A stretch of DNA of 15,178 nucleotides from JAKQHY01 sp034429475 (GCA_034429475.1 DAOUGD010000025.1:1-15178); one strand, 5' to 3'. Shown: positions 1 through 8,786, counted from the first letter of the stretch. Made by a program: numbers and translations. The notes: generated by a model not told the origin, from the letters alone.

Positions 1-29
1 TTCGCAGGCGGGCGTAGCCCGCCTGCGAA
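1..29. repeat. Perfect 13-bp palindrome at window edge
   Basis: The first 13 bases (TTCGCAGGCGGGC) pair perfectly with bases 17-29 around a GTA loop. On the + strand the hairpin is followed by A residues, not T, so it does not look like a terminator for + strand transcription; a REP-like intergenic palindrome is more likely. A second stem follows at 44-51 (AAGACGGC) pairing with 76-83 (GCCGTCTT). Both lie between the presumed upstream ATPase gene (off the window) and the subunit B gene. Confidence 0.6.
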
Positions 30-127
30 AAAATACCCACTTTAAGACGGCTTTAGCCGCAAAACCCGGCGCAACGCCGTCTTGTTTCACCCATTGGGTT
101 AGAAAAGTTCAGAAGGGCGGTTTCACA

Positions 128-1522
<1,395 letters not shown>

Positions 1523-1543
<21 letters not shown>

Positions 1544-1684
1544 GGGTTAGGAGTTAGGAGTTAGGAGTTAGGGGTTAGGAGTTAGGAGTTAGGAGTTAAG
1601 GATTAGGAAGGGCGCATAATTCCTCACTCACAATTCCTCACTCCTCACTCGCAACTCCTCACTCCTCACTCGCAACTCGCAACT
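1523..1684 (+). repeat. Heptad-repeat hairpin element between ATPase B and D genes
   Basis: Twelve in-register 7-bp units (mostly GAGTTAG, with GGGTTAG, GAGATAG, GAGTTAA and GGATTAG variants) run from 1523 to 1606. After a 15-nt spacer come nine 7-bp units of CCTCACT, CGCAACT and CACAATT type, 1622-1684. A GAGTTAG unit pairs with CTCACTC at six of seven positions, so the two halves can fold as a long imperfect hairpin. The array begins inside the end of the subunit B gene and ends 5 nt before the subunit D start, leaving no visible Shine-Dalgarno sequence for D. It resembles the heptanucleotide short tandem repeats known from cyanobacteria. Confidence 0.9.
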
Positions 1685-1689
1685 TTCTT

Positions 1690-2391
1690 ATGGCCCGTTT
1701 ACGTGTTGCTCCAACCCGCAGTAATTTGATGCGCATCCGCCAGGCGTTAGTATTGGCGCAGGCCGGTTACGAAATCCTGGACAAGAAGCGCGAGGTGCTG
1801 ACGTCTGAGTTGGTGCGGATGGCGCACGATGCCGCGCAGCGTCAGGAGCGCGTCTGGACGATGTTCGGGGACGCCTATCGGTCGCTGGACATGGCGCGCC
1901 TGGCGATGGGCCGGGAGCGGCTGGAATGGGCGGCGCTGTCCGTCAACGCCAGCGTTGAGGTGGAGATTTTGCCGCGCAGTGTGATGGGCGTCGTCATTCC
2001 CCGCGTCGCCGCCAAAGGGGCGCCGCCGCAAATGCCCTATGGCCTGGGCGACACGTCCGTGCCGCTCGATGAGGCCGGGGCGCAATTCCGCCAGCTCCTG
2101 GCCGAAATCCCGGCGCTCTCCGAGACGATGACGACCGTGTGGCGGCTGGCGCGCGAGTTGCAGAAGACGCAGCGGCGGGTGAACGCGCTCCAATACATTT
2201 TCATTCCCCAGTATGAAGAAACGGTGGCCTTCATCGAAAGCGCATTGGAAGAGCGCGAACGCGAGGAAGTCTTCCGCCTCAAATTGCTTAAATCCCAGGC
2301 CGCCGAAAAGCCCTCCATCGGCCCGGAGACCCGCGAGTATTCCCTGCCCTACCGCGATGTGGGCGGGGGCAAACCAACATCGAATTTCTAA
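1690..2391 (+). CDS. atpD: V/A-type ATP synthase subunit D
   Basis: This is the central rotor-shaft subunit of the V/A-type ATPase, joining the V1 head to the membrane ring. The 233 residues open with the family signature MARLRVAPTRSNLMRIRQAL, followed by an N-terminal helix (about 15-60). A C-terminal helix (about 135-205, RRVNALQYIFIPQYEETVAF) completes the long antiparallel coiled coil expected of subunit D. The tail after about 210 is low in structure (ending VGGGKPTSNF). The ATG lies 5 nt after the heptad array and no convincing ribosome-binding site is seen, so translation may depend on coupling to subunit B or on the array's structure. It is the last gene of the operon and converges on the polyferredoxin gene. 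Confidence 0.95.
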   Translation: MARLRVAPTRSNLMRIRQALVLAQAGYEILDKKREVLTSELVRMAHDAAQRQERVWTMFGDAYRSLDMARLAMGRERLEWAALSVNASVEVEILPRSVMGVVIPRVAAKGAPPQMPYGLGDTSVPLDEAGAQFRQLLAEIPALSETMTTVWRLARELQKTQRRVNALQYIFIPQYEETVAFIESALEEREREEVFRLKLLKSQAAEKPSIGPETREYSLPYRDVGGGKPTSNF

Positions 2392-2395
2392 CCTA

Positions 2396-2422
2396 CCACA
2401 GAGGTCACAGAGAACACAGAGG
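2396..2422 (+). repeat. Nonamer repeat (CACAGAG type), half element
   Basis: Three consecutive 9-bp units (CCACAGAGG, TCACAGAGA, ACACAGAGG) begin 5 nt after the subunit D stop codon. They match the left arm of the larger 9-mer hairpin at 8132-8197. Confidence 0.75.
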
Positions 2423-2428
2423 GAATTT

Positions 2429-2472
2429 AAAACAACAAGCTCCCCCGCAGCGTGGAGGAGCTTGTTGTTTTT
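2429..2472. terminator. Bidirectional hairpin terminator between convergent operons
   Basis: A perfect 15-bp stem is formed by 2429-2443 (AAAACAACAAGCTCC) and 2457-2471 (GGAGCTTGTTGTTTT) with a 13-nt loop. The stem ends in A/T runs on both sides, giving a T tract for either strand. It sits between the ATPase D stop (2391) and the polyferredoxin stop (2488), so it can end both convergent transcripts. Confidence 0.88.
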
Positions 2473-2487
2473 CTTGCGGAGAAAAAG

Positions 2488-3459
2488 TTACTTTTCGGCG
2501 GCGTGCGCTTTCGTCTTGCCGCCCTTGAGCGCCACGATCAAATCGCGGCGGTTGAGGGCGCGCTTGCGGTCAATTTCGACTTGCGTGGCTTTCGCATCGG
2601 CGAGCTTTTCCAGGGCTTCCAGCCACGCCGCGCTTTCGACGTCGGAGTGGCGGACACGCCAGCGCTCGACCAGGACGGGCAGGGCGTCGGCGTTGGTCAG
2701 CCGCTTGTGGGTGCGGGTGTAGGTGATGCCCTGGGAATCGAAGTGGACTTCGTATTCTTCCCACTCGGCTTTGATGGGGCAAATTTGCATACACGCGCCG
2801 CACTTGATGCAGAAGTAGTCCGCGTGAACCAGTTCGCCCTCGTCGTTGATGTGCAGCGCGCGCGTCGGGCAGACGTCGGCGCAGGCAAAGCAGCCTTCTA
2901 CGCACAGCTCGCGGCGCAGCAGCACCGTGCCCTGCCAGGGTTGCATCACCTCAAAGGCGCCATTGCTGGCGACTTCGCACTGGCGGCAGCGGATGCAGTG
3001 GGACTGATCTACCTTCATCGTATCATTTTCGGCGTCGTAGCTGATGACGTCCGCCGAGCAGTTTTCGATGACGAAGTCCTTGAGGCTGAAGTCGAACGCT
3101 TCTTTGTCGAAGCGCGTGAATTGCTGCAACTTGGGGAAGGCGCCGAATTCGACGGCGGGATTCGATGGCTCGTCGTTGAGCGTCAACGTGATGGCCTTCA
3201 TCGGGCACATTTCGACGCACATGCCGCAGAAGACGCACTTTTCCGGCTCTACGTCCACCAGTAGCTTGGTGACCATGCGCCCGTTCTCCACCACGCCGTC
3301 AATGTGGCTGATGGCCTCTTTCGGGCAGACCTTCGGGCCGAGCTGACAGCCGGTGCAGCGTTCCAGGTCCCAGGTCAGCACATCGTGGTGCGTGACCATC
3401 TTGCGCTCTAAGGTGAGCGCGGTTTCTGTGCGATGTTTTAAGGTTGTTCCACGTTTCAC
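2488..3459 (-). CDS. Multi-cluster 4Fe-4S polyferredoxin (Hdr operon)
   Basis: This 323-residue protein probably carries electrons to or from the HdrABC complex in the cytoplasm. A GTG at 3457-3459 is the chosen start, because AAGGAG lies 6 nt upstream; an in-frame ATG at 3504 would overlap the antitoxin gene and has no such site. Cysteine motifs in this numbering are C35-x2-C38-x6-C45-P, where the usual third cysteine is Gly; C75-x2-C-x2-C-x3-C85-P, complete; C155-x2-C-x2-C161, lacking the usual fourth cysteine; C186-x3-C-x2-C-x3-C197-P; and C217-x2-C-x2-C-x3-C227-P, complete. There is no signal peptide or membrane segment. It is last in the operon after hdrA-hdrC-hdrB and the toxin-antitoxin pair, 22 nt after the antitoxin stop. 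I recognise the fold class but not a named gene. Confidence 0.88.
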   Translation of the reverse strand: MKRGTTLKHRTETALTLERKMVTHHDVLTWDLERCTGCQLGPKVCPKEAISHIDGVVENGRMVTKLLVDVEPEKCVFCGMCVEMCPMKAITLTLNDEPSNPAVEFGAFPKLQQFTRFDKEAFDFSLKDFVIENCSADVISYDAENDTMKVDQSHCIRCRQCEVASNGAFEVMQPWQGTVLLRRELCVEGCFACADVCPTRALHINDEGELVHADYFCIKCGACMQICPIKAEWEEYEVHFDSQGITYTRTHKRLTNADALPVLVERWRVRHSDVESAAWLEALEKLADAKATQVEIDRKRALNRRDLIVALKGGKTKAHAAEK

Positions 3460-3481
3460 AGTCGTCTCCTTATGCTGTGGC

Positions 3482-3748
3482 CTACACATTCCCCATAGCG
3501 ACAACTTCTTGTTTCATCTCATCCAACGATAATTTTTGCCCGCGTCGCAGTTCTTTGCGAGATCTCTCAATGATCTGCCGAAATTCGAGATTTGTGCTTA
3601 AGGCTAAAGATTCTTTATCAACATTTTTAATCGCGATAACGACATAGGTTGGCTCATCGTTTGAGGTTAGGATGAGCATTTCGTCATCCATCCCTTGCAT
3701 ATAGGTGAGCAGAGGCTGCGTTGCGGTCTCTATTGCCAGCGTCTTCAT
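3482..3748 (-). CDS. Antitoxin of RelE-type TA module
   Basis: This 88-residue protein is probably the antitoxin to the toxin encoded just upstream. Residues 1-45 (MKTLAIETATQPLLTYMQGM onward) look like a Phd/YefM-type DNA-binding N-terminus with the beta-strand YVVIAI. The charged C-terminal helix (LEFRQIIERSRKELRRGQ, about 54-71) is typical of the toxin-wrapping segment of such antitoxins. Its ATG overlaps the toxin stop codon as ATGA, so the two are translationally coupled, in toxin-first order. Base composition is clearly more AT-rich than the hdr genes, which suggests acquisition. The assignment rests on pairing and overall character, not on a decisive motif. Confidence 0.75.
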   Translation of the reverse strand: MKTLAIETATQPLLTYMQGMDDEMLILTSNDEPTYVVIAIKNVDKESLALSTNLEFRQIIERSRKELRRGQKLSLDEMKQEVVAMGNV

Positions 3749-4044
3749 AAGCTCACTTCCTCCCCTGCAATGAATATTCTATTGCGTTTCTTAACGCCAA
3801 TTGCTAGGATCTGCACAATATTGACTTCACCCGGCAACACATCATAAAAGACTCGTAGTTCACTGATTCGGAGTTCCCACGGTGCAAGTGGATTCGGACG
3901 CAATGGTTTTCTGTTCCGGGTCTCAACGAGCGGGGCATCTCCTAGCTGTCTCTCGATAGCTTCAAGAACTGTTGCTCGCTGCTGTGCAGTCAGACTTCTA
4001 AAATGTTCCCGGACAGATTCAGCGAACTCGATTTGGTATTTCAC
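3745..4044 (-). CDS. RelE/ParE-family toxin
   Basis: This 99-residue protein resembles the RelE/ParE toxin superfamily, small basic proteins that cleave mRNA on the ribosome or block gyrase. Support comes from the N-terminal YQIEFAESVREHFRSLTAQQ, a helical pair (about residues 10-40), and the strand motif WELRISELRVFYDV (about 56-69), where RelE-like toxins carry key Arg residues. A final strand/Lys-Arg patch, IGVKKRNRIFI, follows. It starts with GTG directly after the hdrB TAA stop (TAAGTG), so expression is probably coupled to hdrB. Which activity it has (RNase or gyrase poison) cannot be read from the sequence. Confidence 0.85.
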   Translation of the reverse strand: MKYQIEFAESVREHFRSLTAQQRATVLEAIERQLGDAPLVETRNRKPLRPNPLAPWELRISELRVFYDVLPGEVNIVQILAIGVKKRNRIFIAGEEVSL

Positions 4045-4920
4045 TTATCCAACCACCCGCGCCACCATCCCGGCGGTCGGCACCATATGCCGCGCCAATC
4101 CCAACTGTTCCGGTTCTATACCTAACGCCAGCCCCATCCATTGCGTGAAGAACAGCACCGGCAAGTTGAGCGGTTGTCCTACCTTGCGCTCGGCCTTGCC
4201 CTGGTACATATCCAATGCCATGTGACACATCGGGCAAGCCAGCGTCATCGCTTCCGCGCCGCGCTCTTTGGCCGACGCCAGGATTTTGCTCGTCATCCGC
4301 ACGGTGCTGCCGGTGTGCGAGAGCGCCAGCGCGCCGCCGCAGCACTTGGCCTTGTAGTCGTACTCCACCGGTTCCGCGCCCAGCGCCTTGACCAGCCGAT
4401 CCAGCCCGGTGGGCCGTTCCGCGCTGTCGAATTCATCCAGCGGGCGGGTGAGCATACAGCCGTAGTAGCTGGCGATTTTGATGCCGGTCAGTGGGCGCAC
4501 CACCCGTTTCTTCAGCGCGTCCAGCCCGAAATCCTGGATGAGCATGTACAGCGGATGCATCACGGTGACGTGGCCGGCGCAGCTATAATGCTCCGTCATT
4601 TCTTCGTTGACCCGTGTGCAGATGGATTTATCCGCTTCGGAGAGCTTCGCTGCGCGCCGCAGGTTTTTGTAACACGCGCTGCACGGCGCAATTATCGTGT
4701 CGAAGCCCTGATCCTCGGCCAGCGCCAGGTTGCGCAGCGAGAGCAGGAAGCGCGCGTCCTCTTTGTAGATGGCTGAGTGGGTTGCGCCGCAGCAGTTCCA
4801 ATCCTGGATTTCGTGAAGCTCCAATCCCAGGTGGGCAAAGACGGCGCGGGTGGACATATCGTATTCTTTGGCGGTGGAACTCATGGTGCAACCGGGGTAG
4901 TAAGCGTACTTTTTAGCCAT
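4045..4920 (-). CDS. hdrB: Heterodisulfide reductase subunit B-like (HdrB)
   Basis: This is the HdrB-like catalytic subunit, which in methanogens reduces the CoM-S-S-CoB heterodisulfide at two noncubane [4Fe-4S] clusters. The 291 residues contain two complete CCG domains. The first is C11-x31-C43-C44-x35-C80-x2-C83 (WNCCGATHSA, PCSACYKN). The second is C155-x37-C193-C194-x34-C229-x2-C232 (KCCGGALALS, ACPMCHMA). All ten cysteines are present, so both clusters should assemble. No coenzyme M or B pathway is visible here, so the natural substrate is unknown; a thiol/disulfide or simple electron transfer are both possible. Its start overlaps the hdrC end by 8 bp, and the toxin gene follows its stop without a gap. 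Confidence 0.94.
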   Translation of the reverse strand: MAKKYAYYPGCTMSSTAKEYDMSTRAVFAHLGLELHEIQDWNCCGATHSAIYKEDARFLLSLRNLALAEDQGFDTIIAPCSACYKNLRRAAKLSEADKSICTRVNEEMTEHYSCAGHVTVMHPLYMLIQDFGLDALKKRVVRPLTGIKIASYYGCMLTRPLDEFDSAERPTGLDRLVKALGAEPVEYDYKAKCCGGALALSHTGSTVRMTSKILASAKERGAEAMTLACPMCHMALDMYQGKAERKVGQPLNLPVLFFTQWMGLALGIEPEQLGLARHMVPTAGMVARVVG

Positions 4921-5569
4921 GATGCGCCTCCTTCTTGCCGGATGCCAGTTTGACCAGCGCGTCCATAAATCCTAAGACGGTAATCATGAGGGCGATGACC
5001 TGATCGATCCAGCCGCCGCCGGGAAGGTCTTTGGCCGGTGGAATTACGCCGGCTTCCTGTAGGGCTTGCGGCTCTTGGATGTGTTCCGGCGCGAAGGGCA
5101 GTTTGCCCTTCACCAGCATTTTCAAGCCCAACGGAACCATCCCCAGCAGGCTGAGCACGTCCCACACGCGCAGGTAATAGCGCGCCAGCAACTCCGGCTC
5201 GAATTGTCGCCCGTGCTGCGCCAGCGTCACCGTGAATGCCTGCCCAAACTCCGCCTCTTTATCATCCACGTAGCCTTTCTGAATAGCGACACGGCGCAGT
5301 TCCGAGAACAGCACGGTAATCTCAATCCCGCGCGGGCAGCGATTCATGCAGGAATAACACGACACGCAGCGCCAGATGTCCGGGCTGGACAGCACTTCCT
5401 GCTCCATCCCGTTCTGGATCATGTACATAATGCGGCGTGGGCCATGGGTCATATCCGGCAGCGCCGGGCACGAAGCGGAGCAAGTGCCGCATTGATAACA
5501 TTCCAACACGTCCTTGCCGCCCCGCAACTTCATGACTTCAGTGAGAAAAGGATGCATTTCAGAGGTCAT
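4913..5569 (-). CDS. hdrC: Heterodisulfide reductase subunit C-like (HdrC)
   Basis: This iron-sulfur subunit links the HdrA flavin module to HdrB. The 218 residues carry two classical [4Fe-4S] motifs, C24-x2-C-x2-C-x3-C34-P (CYQCGTCSASCP) and C68-x2-C-x2-C-x3-C78-P (CVSCYSCMNRCP). The C-terminal half is helical, with modestly hydrophobic stretches (VLSLLGMVPLGLKMLV; QVIALMITVLGFMDALV) too short and mixed to count confidently as membrane spans. No HdrE/DsrM-type membrane partner is nearby, so the complex is probably soluble. It overlaps hdrA by 4 bp (ATGA) and hdrB by 8 bp, indicating tight co-translation. Confidence 0.93.
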   Translation of the reverse strand: MTSEMHPFLTEVMKLRGGKDVLECYQCGTCSASCPALPDMTHGPRRIMYMIQNGMEQEVLSSPDIWRCVSCYSCMNRCPRGIEITVLFSELRRVAIQKGYVDDKEAEFGQAFTVTLAQHGRQFEPELLARYYLRVWDVLSLLGMVPLGLKMLVKGKLPFAPEHIQEPQALQEAGVIPPAKDLPGGGWIDQVIALMITVLGFMDALVKLASGKKEAHHG

Positions 5570-8112
5570 TCTTTCTTCTCCCGTTCATACGCCTGCTGCA
5601 CTTCCGTCTTGATGCCTTGCAGCCGCGCCTCGAAGATATCCAGCACGCGCGCGGCGTCCAGTCCTTCGCGGACGCGCGCCAGCCGCTTTTCGAGCTGCGG
5701 GCGCATCTTCGCGTTTTCGGCCTTGACGCCTTCCGGCCCCATTTCCGTGACCACTTCGCTCATTTCGGTCATGATGCGCGACCATTTCGCGCCCTCGGTG
5801 GCGGAGACTTCTTCGCTGCGGAAACGACCCGGCGTCATCCCCATGCGTTCCAACTGCGTCATGATCTTCTCCAACCGCGCGTCGGCCTTTTGCCGCCCGG
5901 TGATGTAGTGGCAATCCTGCGTGTGGCAGCCCGACACCAGCACTGCGCCCGCGCCGAGCCGGAACGCTTCCATCACGAAGTCCGGGTCAATGCGCCCGGA
6001 ACACATCACCATGATGTTGCGCGTGTTGGCCGGATACTGGAAGTGGCTCACGCCGGCGTTGTCGGCGCCCAGGCCGCTGCACCAGCGGCAGGTGAAAGCG
6101 AGCACCTTCTCCTCCGGTTTGTCGGCGAGCAGTGAGTGCATCTGCGCCAGGATTTGCCCATCGGTGAAGTGCCATTGCGTGATGGCGTTGGCCGGACATT
6201 CGGCCACGCACGTCCCGCAGCCATGACACTTCGCCGGGATGATCTGGCTCGGATTTCCCGTCCCCGGCTGATTGATGACCGCGCCGTAGGGGCACGCCTG
6301 CGCGCACATCGTACACTTGCTCTTGGGATTGACGTTGAGGCACCGCTTCGGGTCCACGTAGGCAACGATAGGGTCAATCTGCCACTTCCCGGCGTTGAGC
6401 ACGCGCGCGGCGCGCCCGGCGGCGGCGCTGCCCTGCGCCACGCTCTGCGGGATGTCCTTTGGCCCCTGCGCCGACCCGGCCAGATAGACGCCCTCGGTCG
6501 AGGAGTCAATCGGCTTGAGCTTGGGGTGCGATTCCAGGAACCAACCGTGCGTGTCGAGCGGCACAGTGAGCGCGCGCGCCAGCTCTTGGACGCCCTCGGA
6601 CGGGATCGCCGCCGTTGCCAGCCCGACCATCTCGAATTCGTACTCCATTTGGCGGTCCAGCGCGGCGTTGTACGTCAGCACGGTAAGGTTTTTCGTCACC
6701 GGGTCCTCACGGATTTCGGCGGGGCGGCCCTGGACGAAATGGATGCCGGCCTGCCGCGCGCGCTCGTAGAATTCCTCGTAGGTCTTGCCTGGCGTGCGGA
6801 TGTCAATGCGGAAGATGGTGATGTCAATTTCCGGGTAGAGCCACTTGAGCAGCATCGCGTTCTTGATAGTGTACATGCAGCAGAAGCCGGAGCAGTATTC
6901 ATTGTAGCGCTTGTCCCGCGAGCCGACGCACTGGATCAGGCCGAGCGTCTTGGGCAGCTTGTTGTCGGAGGGGCGGATGAAGTTGCCCACCGTCGGGCCG
7001 CCGGCGCAGTGCAGGCGCTCGATCTCCATCATCGTCGTCACGTTGTCGAAGAGGCCAAAGCCGTACTCCTCCAAGGGGGTGGGGTCCCACATGTCCAGCC
7101 CCGTCGCCGCAATGATGGTGCCCACTTCCAGTTCCACAATTTCCGGCTTTTGCGCGAAGTCAATGGCCTGCAAGCTGCCGCACGCCTCCACGCACTTGTA
7201 ACACTCGATGCAGGCGTCCATGTCAATCGTGAAAATCGCCGGGACCGCCTGTACGAGCGGCACGTAGATGGCCTTGCGCGGCCCCAACCCCTCCTCAAAC
7301 TCGAAGTTGGGCACGGAGATGGGGCAGACTTCGGCGCAGAGGCCGCAGCCGGTGCAGCGGTCTTCGAGCACGTAACGCGGCTTGCGCTCCACCTTCACCT
7401 TGAAGTTGCCGATGTAGCCCTCGACTTCTTTGACCTCGGAGTACGTCATCAAAGTGATGTGCTTGCTCTTGCCCACATCCACCATCTTCGGCGCCTCGAT
7501 GCAGATGGAGCAGTCCATCGTGGGGAAGGTCTTGTCGAGCTGCGCCATCCGCCCGCCGATGGATGAGGACTTGTCTACCAGATAGGTGGGGATGTGCATG
7601 TCGGCCAGATCGAGCGCGGCGCTGATGCCGGCGATGCCGCCGCCGATGACGAGGGCGCGGCGCGTCACCGGCACCTCGAACATCTCCAGTGGCTGGCTGA
7701 AGCTCACCTTCGCCACCGCCGCCGCGACCAGCTCTTTGGCTTTTAGCGTCGCCTCCGGCTTCTCGTGGGCGTGAACCCACGACGAGTGCTCGCGGATGTT
7801 CGCCATCTCGAAGAAGAAGGGGTTGAGGCCCTCGTCCGACAGCACCGCGCGGAACGTCGGTTCGTGCATTGAAATCGTACACGCGCCCACCACCAGCCGG
7901 TTCAGGCGGAAGTCGTGGATGTCCTTCTTGATCATACTCTGGCCGGGATCGGAGCACATATATTTGTGCTCCTTCGCCACCACCACGTTGGGCAGCGTTT
8001 TCGCATACTCCACCACGTCGGGCACCGTCACCACACTGCCGATGTTCGATCCACAGTGACAGACGTACACGCCGATGCGCAGTTCTTCGTTGTTGTCGTT
8101 GGTATCAGTCAT
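5566..8112 (-). CDS. hdrA: HdrA-MvhD fusion (FAD and Fe-S heterodisulfide reductase subunit A)
   Basis: This is the flavin-containing subunit A, the site of electron bifurcation in Hdr complexes, fused to an MvhD-like [2Fe-2S] domain. In the 848 residues: an N-terminal cysteine domain (VCHCGSN at 17-23, YMCSDPGQ 51-58, ACTISMHEPTF 78-88); a FAD Rossmann motif GGGIAGISAA 157-166; TMDCSICIEAPKM 198-210; an inserted ferredoxin pair (C253/256/259/263 and C301/304/307/311); the HdrA signature QCVGSRD...YCSGFCCMYTIK 394-417; a C-terminal ferredoxin pair (C591, C600/603/607 and C629/632/635/639); and an MvhD domain about 668-750 with C675, C678, C704, C729 and C734. A helical tail of about 80 residues follows. 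A GAGGAG site lies 8 nt before the ATG. QmoB has a similar HdrA-MvhD architecture, but adjacent hdrC and hdrB favour an Hdr role. No hydrogenase subunits accompany it. Confidence 0.95.
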   Translation of the reverse strand: MTDTNDNNEELRIGVYVCHCGSNIGSVVTVPDVVEYAKTLPNVVVAKEHKYMCSDPGQSMIKKDIHDFRLNRLVVGACTISMHEPTFRAVLSDEGLNPFFFEMANIREHSSWVHAHEKPEATLKAKELVAAAVAKVSFSQPLEMFEVPVTRRALVIGGGIAGISAALDLADMHIPTYLVDKSSSIGGRMAQLDKTFPTMDCSICIEAPKMVDVGKSKHITLMTYSEVKEVEGYIGNFKVKVERKPRYVLEDRCTGCGLCAEVCPISVPNFEFEEGLGPRKAIYVPLVQAVPAIFTIDMDACIECYKCVEACGSLQAIDFAQKPEIVELEVGTIIAATGLDMWDPTPLEEYGFGLFDNVTTMMEIERLHCAGGPTVGNFIRPSDNKLPKTLGLIQCVGSRDKRYNEYCSGFCCMYTIKNAMLLKWLYPEIDITIFRIDIRTPGKTYEEFYERARQAGIHFVQGRPAEIREDPVTKNLTVLTYNAALDRQMEYEFEMVGLATAAIPSEGVQELARALTVPLDTHGWFLESHPKLKPIDSSTEGVYLAGSAQGPKDIPQSVAQGSAAAGRAARVLNAGKWQIDPIVAYVDPKRCLNVNPKSKCTMCAQACPYGAVINQPGTGNPSQIIPAKCHGCGTCVAECPANAITQWHFTDGQILAQMHSLLADKPEEKVLAFTCRWCSGLGADNAGVSHFQYPANTRNIMVMCSGRIDPDFVMEAFRLGAGAVLVSGCHTQDCHYITGRQKADARLEKIMTQLERMGMTPGRFRSEEVSATEGAKWSRIMTEMSEVVTEMGPEGVKAENAKMRPQLEKRLARVREGLDAARVLDIFEARLQGIKTEVQQAYEREKKE

Positions 8113-8131
8113 AAAAGCTCCTCAGAAATAG

Positions 8132-8197
8132 CCACGGAGATCACAGAGAGCACAGAGAAAGACAAAAGACTCTGCGACCTCTGCGTGCTCTGCGGTG
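8132..8197. repeat. Nonamer-repeat hairpin upstream of hdrA
   Basis: Three 9-bp units on the left (8132-8158: CCACGGAGA, TCACAGAGA, GCACAGAGA) face three on the right (8170-8197: CTCTGCGAC, CTCTGCGTG, CTCTGCGGT) across an 11-nt A-rich spacer. The arms pair imperfectly to form a hairpin. It fills most of the gap between the PRC-barrel gene and the hdrA ribosome-binding site. The half element at 2396-2422 belongs to the same family. Confidence 0.85.
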
Positions 8198-8238
8198 AAT
8201 TTTTATTGTCGGCACAACACGCGGGGCCGTATGTTGGG

Positions 8239-8751
8239 TTACGCGGGTGGGATCGTCAGCGATTCGGCCTGCGCCATCGTGGCCGTCATCGGTTTATCTT
8301 TGCCTCCGAGGCTGGCGATGGCATCGCGGGCAATCGCCTTCCTTTCGGCCAGTGGCCCTTGCACAAAGACCTTGCCCAACGTGAAACCCAACACACGCAT
8401 CGTTGGGTCGAGCAGCACATCTTCCACGACACCGATCTTGGTGCCGCCTTCGGTATGGACTTCGTGTCCGCGCAGGTCGCTCACCGCGACAAAGGTGGCC
8501 GAGTCGGGGATGGCGTCGAGCGTCGTGACGGTATCGGAGCCGGCTACGAGCCACACATCTATGCCGCAGAGCTGCACCGCGCTTTGCGCCATCGCCAGCG
8601 TCTTGCGGTTGATCAAGCCTTCTGTACCCAGAAAGACGCCGACCACCTGGCGCGCGTCGGGGTCAAGATACAGGCCTTTGATCTCGCCAAGTTTTTTGCC
8701 ATCGGTGATGCTGATGAGCAGTTTGCCAGTATGTTCTTTGGACGTAACCAT
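8239..8751 (-). CDS. Double PRC-barrel domain protein
   Basis: The 170-residue protein has two PRC-barrel-like beta domains. The first is at about 9-85 (GKLLISITDGKKLGEIKGLY, then VVGVFLG). The second is at about 90-150 (DLRGHEVHTEGGTKIGVVED, then LGFTLGKV). PRC barrels occur in ribosome maturation factor RimM and photosynthetic reaction-centre subunit H, and in many stand-alone bacterial proteins whose role is often unknown. There is no signal peptide or membrane segment. A strong AAGGAGG lies 5 nt before the ATG. It precedes hdrA on the same strand with 126 bp between, most of it a repeat hairpin, so co-transcription is possible but not shown. Function is not inferable from the sequence. 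Confidence 0.85.
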   Translation of the reverse strand: MVTSKEHTGKLLISITDGKKLGEIKGLYLDPDARQVVGVFLGTEGLINRKTLAMAQSAVQLCGIDVWLVAGSDTVTTLDAIPDSATFVAVSDLRGHEVHTEGGTKIGVVEDVLLDPTMRVLGFTLGKVFVQGPLAERKAIARDAIASLGGKDKPMTATMAQAESLTIPPA

Positions 8752-8786
8752 TGGATCCTCCTTATAAAGTAGGGAAAAGGGTTGGG

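Noticed and set aside
1..34. Rho-independent terminator at the left edge
   Set aside because: The hairpin is perfect but followed by A residues on the + strand, so there is no T tract in the right place for + strand transcription.
6136..7566. 476-codon open frame on the + strand
   Set aside because: It lies wholly antisense to hdrA, whose protein has clear domain motifs throughout; long antisense frames are common in GC-rich coding DNA and this one shows no recognisable motif.
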